Virus record (IMG/VR): IMGVR_UViG_3300008517_000596 | Location: 1 to 23,177 of that record | Strand: one strand, 5' to 3' | DNA: 23,177 bases | Source: a virus | Part shown: piece after piece, positions 20,271 through 23,177 of the stretch | Layout: every line of letters begins with the position of its first letter | How positions within the stretch are numbered: the stretch's first letter is position 1 | Notes under the pieces: generated by a model | What the model saw: the letters and a program-made list of their open reading frames with translations, nothing else | What the model was told of the DNA's origin: nothing | The model's database searches: none | Program-made: the position numbers and the translations under genes

Positions 20271-21839
20271 CTATGAAAGTCTTGATCCTAATATTTCATG
20301 GTCATATAACACCTGAGAAATAAAAAAGTCCTGATCCACTGTAGAATTGTAGAACTCAGACTGTATTCTTTTGCCTATGTTCTTGATGTCAAAATCTTTA
20401 TCTATAAGTTCATTTCCACCTAATAAATCTCTGCCAAGAGTAAAAGGTAGAGTTCCACCTCTGCCTTTCAATGATACCGTTCTTTGTGTCTGCCCTACTC
20501 CATCTATCCAAGTATCTATTGTTAAATTGTAATCGCCTTTAGGTTGCATTATCACTCTTCCGGCACTATATTTCTTAGTCACCCTTGGATTGTCAAACGC
20601 GAGATTAGGGGTCTTAAATCCTCCATAATAGGCCTCATCATTGTCATTCCGGTTTGCCTGCTCAAGTCTCCACAAAAGTCCCGCATAGCCTCCTGTATAA
20701 ACCTGATAATTTCCCGTGCCTACCCTGACAAGCGTAGAACAGGAAGCTGAATAACCCGATGTAGATATCTGATTATCATGTATCATCCAGGCATCTTTAG
20801 GAGGCCTATCTATGAAATAGACGAGAGCGGTATCCACCGTTGTCTGTCCGGCCCTTACCACAAATATTTTAATAGCCCTCAAAGCAGGATCATAAACAGA
20901 ATGAAAATGGTCGATATAACTCAATCTGCAATACTGCTTTATCCAATTGTGCATAAAGGAATCTTTTGTAAGGGAAGCCAGTTTATAGTCTCCATATTGT
21001 TCTGCTGATGTTACAGAGTAAATCTCACCATCTTCCATCATGGCAACTATGTCATTGGGAGTTTTCACTATGAGTCTGAAATTGGCTGCACCACCTTCCC
21101 ACTGAGCATCATCATAGCCCCATTCTGCGGTATCGAGAGAAGAATCGTCTATGACATAAACCTTGCGCTTTCCAAAACATAAAAGCCTATCGCCATATTC
21201 CACAGCCCCTATTATTCCAAACCCATCCCCTGTTTCTATGTCTATGGTAGTCACATTGGTATTTGAAAAATCATCTCCATCCCCATTCACAGAAGCATAT
21301 ATTCTATGTGGATAATCAGTAATTCCGCCAGCCCATAGCCTTTCGGATATTCCCCTGCCATGCTTTGCTATCCATTGAGGGCCATCATCAGCCCAATCAG
21401 TAGGAACATCTGTCAGGGCAGAAGTATCGCCTGCACCTGTCCATAATTGAGGCGTGCTTTCTCCATCGACTATATAAAGCTCATTATCGAATGTCTCAAA
21501 ATCATAAAAATTGGTCGTAGACATTTCAGAGACCTGGATATCCGTATCATGCGCACGATAGACTTTCCCATCATCACCTGCTACAATCAGATAAGCCGTA
21601 CCGCTTCTCAATCTGAATTGATATGCACCCATTATCTGAGGAGTGTCTTCTATGGCAGCATCATAGGCGGCATCACCGATATGAGCAGTACCACCTCTCT
21701 TGCGCCTTCCGAATTCATTCAGATTGATATTCCTGGAGGGGTGGACCATGTCAGTCGGTTGGGCCATGTCAATATTCGGGTTACTGCTAAAACCACCCGC
21801 GCTGCAAGGAATCCTATAAGTTTCGCCTTTATAAAGCAT
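20271..21839 (-). CDS. Beta-propeller tail/nozzle or stabilisation-type protein
   Basis: 522 aa, strand-rich, with the start of the chain MLYKGETYRIPCSAGGFSSN then NINLNEFGRRKRGG, and repeated short strands (YQFRLRSGTAYLIVAGDDGK, FDNELYIVDGES, RISERLWAGG-like, YGDRLLCFGKRKVYVID). This pattern of many short hydrophobic strands with G-D turns is that of phage beta-propeller tail proteins such as podovirus nozzle or head-stabilising components. The ribosome site is weak (AAAGAAAA). It follows the tailspike gene and precedes other tail genes, which suits a tail-tube/nozzle part. Confidence 0.7.
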   Translation of the reverse strand: MLYKGETYRIPCSAGGFSSNPNIDMAQPTDMVHPSRNINLNEFGRRKRGGTAHIGDAAYDAAIEDTPQIMGAYQFRLRSGTAYLIVAGDDGKVYRAHDTDIQVSEMSTTNFYDFETFDNELYIVDGESTPQLWTGAGDTSALTDVPTDWADDGPQWIAKHGRGISERLWAGGITDYPHRIYASVNGDGDDFSNTNVTTIDIETGDGFGIIGAVEYGDRLLCFGKRKVYVIDDSSLDTAEWGYDDAQWEGGAANFRLIVKTPNDIVAMMEDGEIYSVTSAEQYGDYKLASLTKDSFMHNWIKQYCRLSYIDHFHSVYDPALRAIKIFVVRAGQTTVDTALVYFIDRPPKDAWMIHDNQISTSGYSASCSTLVRVGTGNYQVYTGGYAGLLWRLEQANRNDNDEAYYGGFKTPNLAFDNPRVTKKYSAGRVIMQPKGDYNLTIDTWIDGVGQTQRTVSLKGRGGTLPFTLGRDLLGGNELIDKDFDIKNIGKRIQSEFYNSTVDQDFFISQVLYDHEILGSRLS

Positions 21840-21872
21840 TAGTTTTCTTTAAAAATCTTGTGAGGGTTTTCA

Positions 21873-23177
21873 TTAGATTAAGTCCGATTCAAAAAGTGGT
21901 AAAAATAAATCCTTAGTACCCGCAGAAGTATTAATTTTCATTTTAATCATGCCATAAAAAGCCCATCCATTAGCCGCCAATTTGGCTTGTGGGCCAACCA
22001 CAGCACCATCACCCGTTCTGGTGTTAATAGCATTTAAGTTGTCTCCTGGTGTAATCGGTACTTCAAACTCTATAAATTGTTCTGAGCCATCTCTTTGCTT
22101 TATCAATGCTACTGGTTGAGCACCGGCACTTGAATCTTGGCAAAAATTAAACGGAACTGCACTTAAAGCACCTGATGTATTAACTGTTCGCCATATAACA
22201 GATTGCTCTTGAACTAATTCCTGTACTCGTTCAGGTTTGTTTATTTCAGTAGTTAGATTAGTCCCAAACTTAGGTGAAATTACTCGCAGATTATGATGAT
22301 TCACATCTTCAAGGTAGATAGCTGTATCCGTTGCACTAGCATGGCCAGTAAACTGAACATTTTCAATAGTCAGATTTTTAGTATTCGATGAACTATAAAC
22401 GTCTATCAATCGTGTAGTAGCTGCATCAGAGATGAGTAGAACATTTTCAATTCTTATATTTCTATAGCGATTGCCATTTGCTGTGCCATCACCCAACTTT
22501 AGACCAACATCACTATTGACAACAGAACCTCCTGACATAGTTATAGCTTGAGCATTCATAATTACCGATAGACCAACATCACAATCTTCCATGTGAGAAC
22601 CAATCATGTTTACTTGATCTATACCATGTCCACACACTATACCTGTCGTAGCATCGCCACCTTGAACATTTAGCATGTTAATTGAATGTAATCGTCCACC
22701 AGTACCGTAAGTTTTATGTCCCAGTTGGATACCAATACCAAAATCGTTAGCAATAACTGTTTGCATATCAATAAATCCACCCGGCGTACCAACTGCTAGA
22801 TTCCGCAAATAGATACCTGTATCAGACGTTGCTTTCCCGCCACCATCAACTCTTATATCACGTAAAAATCCTACCCATATTGTGTGCCAATCAATGCCTG
22901 AGCCTGACCCAGCCTGGTTAATATAAACTTGTTCAAATCCACTATTTTGAACAACTCGGTCAAACTGAATTGCGCTTGTGGTATTACTGACCCATATACT
23001 CAAATTTCTAATTTGAACTTGGTTAGTGTGGTTGGTATCCGCTCCAAGGGGATCACCATTACAGTAGATTGCTGGACCAGTCGCATCGTTGCTTTCTAAA
23101 ATCGTGGCAATAGGTTTATCATTGCTATAATTTGCTTTTGTAGAGCGGCCTACGCCCTGAAGTGTGATTCTTCCCTG
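21873..23177 (-). CDS. Beta-helix tailspike, 5' end outside the window
   Basis: The frame stays open all the way to the right edge, so the internal TTG at 23003 is not the start; at least 434 residues are present. The chain is a right-handed beta-helix type: RITLQGVGRSTKANYSNDKP, IYCNGDPLGADTNHTNQVQI, IRNLSIWVSNTTSAIQF, then repeated D-x-G-I-x-L and N-V-x-F/I coils (DVGLSVIMNAQAITMSGGSV, NLTIENVQFTGHASATDTAI). The C-terminal 110 residues change to a beta-sandwich-like cap. Such proteins bind and often cleave surface polysaccharides; catalytic residues cannot be named from this part. It is the first gene of the visible structural order. Confidence 0.78.
   Translation of the reverse strand, partial: QGRITLQGVGRSTKANYSNDKPIATILESNDATGPAIYCNGDPLGADTNHTNQVQIRNLSIWVSNTTSAIQFDRVVQNSGFEQVYINQAGSGSGIDWHTIWVGFLRDIRVDGGGKATSDTGIYLRNLAVGTPGGFIDMQTVIANDFGIGIQLGHKTYGTGGRLHSINMLNVQGGDATTGIVCGHGIDQVNMIGSHMEDCDVGLSVIMNAQAITMSGGSVVNSDVGLKLGDGTANGNRYRNIRIENVLLISDAATTRLIDVYSSSNTKNLTIENVQFTGHASATDTAIYLEDVNHHNLRVISPKFGTNLTTEINKPERVQELVQEQSVIWRTVNTSGALSAVPFNFCQDSSAGAQPVALIKQRDGSEQFIEFEVPITPGDNLNAINTRTGDGAVVGPQAKLAANGWAFYGMIKMKINTSAGTKDLFLPLFESDLI

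Noticed and set aside
1-23177. CRISPR arrays, insertion sequences or diversity-generating retroelements
   Set aside because: No regularly spaced repeats with unique spacers, no transposase, and no reverse transcriptase were seen.

Overview
The window is a continuous stretch of a temperate, probably short-tailed (podovirus-like) bacteriophage genome, at moderate to low GC (my impression, not computed). The host cannot be fixed from this DNA. The integrase's DLYGGT signature reminds me of integrases from Desulfobacterota and related groups, but that is a weak inference. All three stop codons are used normally, so a standard bacterial code is assumed.

Left arm (1-5945, + strand): a tightly packed early operon. 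It starts with the 3' end of one gene and several tiny genes, two of them related membrane peptides. It continues with a PD-(D/E)XK (RecB/Cas4-like) nuclease, Cys-rich small proteins, a coiled-coil recombination-associated protein, a Bet/RecT-type single-strand annealing protein with an unusual C-terminal extension, a multi-zinc-finger protein and a tyrosine integrase. The integrase start sits behind a hairpin that can hide its ribosome binding site. At the second catalytic arginine position the integrase appears to carry Cys.

Attachment region (about 6360-7910): a remnant of a tRNA 3' end (complement strand) lies at 6554-6574, about 600 bp past the integrase. Around it are three pairs of TGGCACC/T heptamers, each pair at exactly 11-bp spacing, which look like integrase arm-type sites. 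Phage genes lie on both sides, so this looks like attP of a circular or unintegrated genome. Between and beyond the arm sites sit three small + strand genes (an ASCH protein and two phage-family unknowns). Each ends in a TAG stop that is the first codon of a shared 19-bp repeat, giving the look of a cassette array.

Right arm (7925-23177, - strand): convergent with the left arm, it encodes virion and tail genes. Reading with transcription from the right edge these are: a beta-helix tailspike running off the window, a beta-propeller tail/nozzle-type protein, a tail protein, three internal-virion/ejection-type proteins (the last a 993-aa LPD38-like polyvalent protein), a secreted fibronectin-III protein, a large tail protein, a glycosyltransferase, a repeat-rich fibre, and small membrane/structural proteins. 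Many of the genes from 12730 leftward are coupled through TAATG or ATGA overlaps.

The structural arm is interrupted by + strand genes: an HNH endonuclease, a two-TM peptide, a small unknown protein and a lipoprotein. The first three have promoter-like sequences abutting the start codon, so leaderless or nearly leaderless transcripts are predicted; this is the layout expected of morons. No terminase, portal, capsid, endolysin, repressor or polymerase gene is visible.
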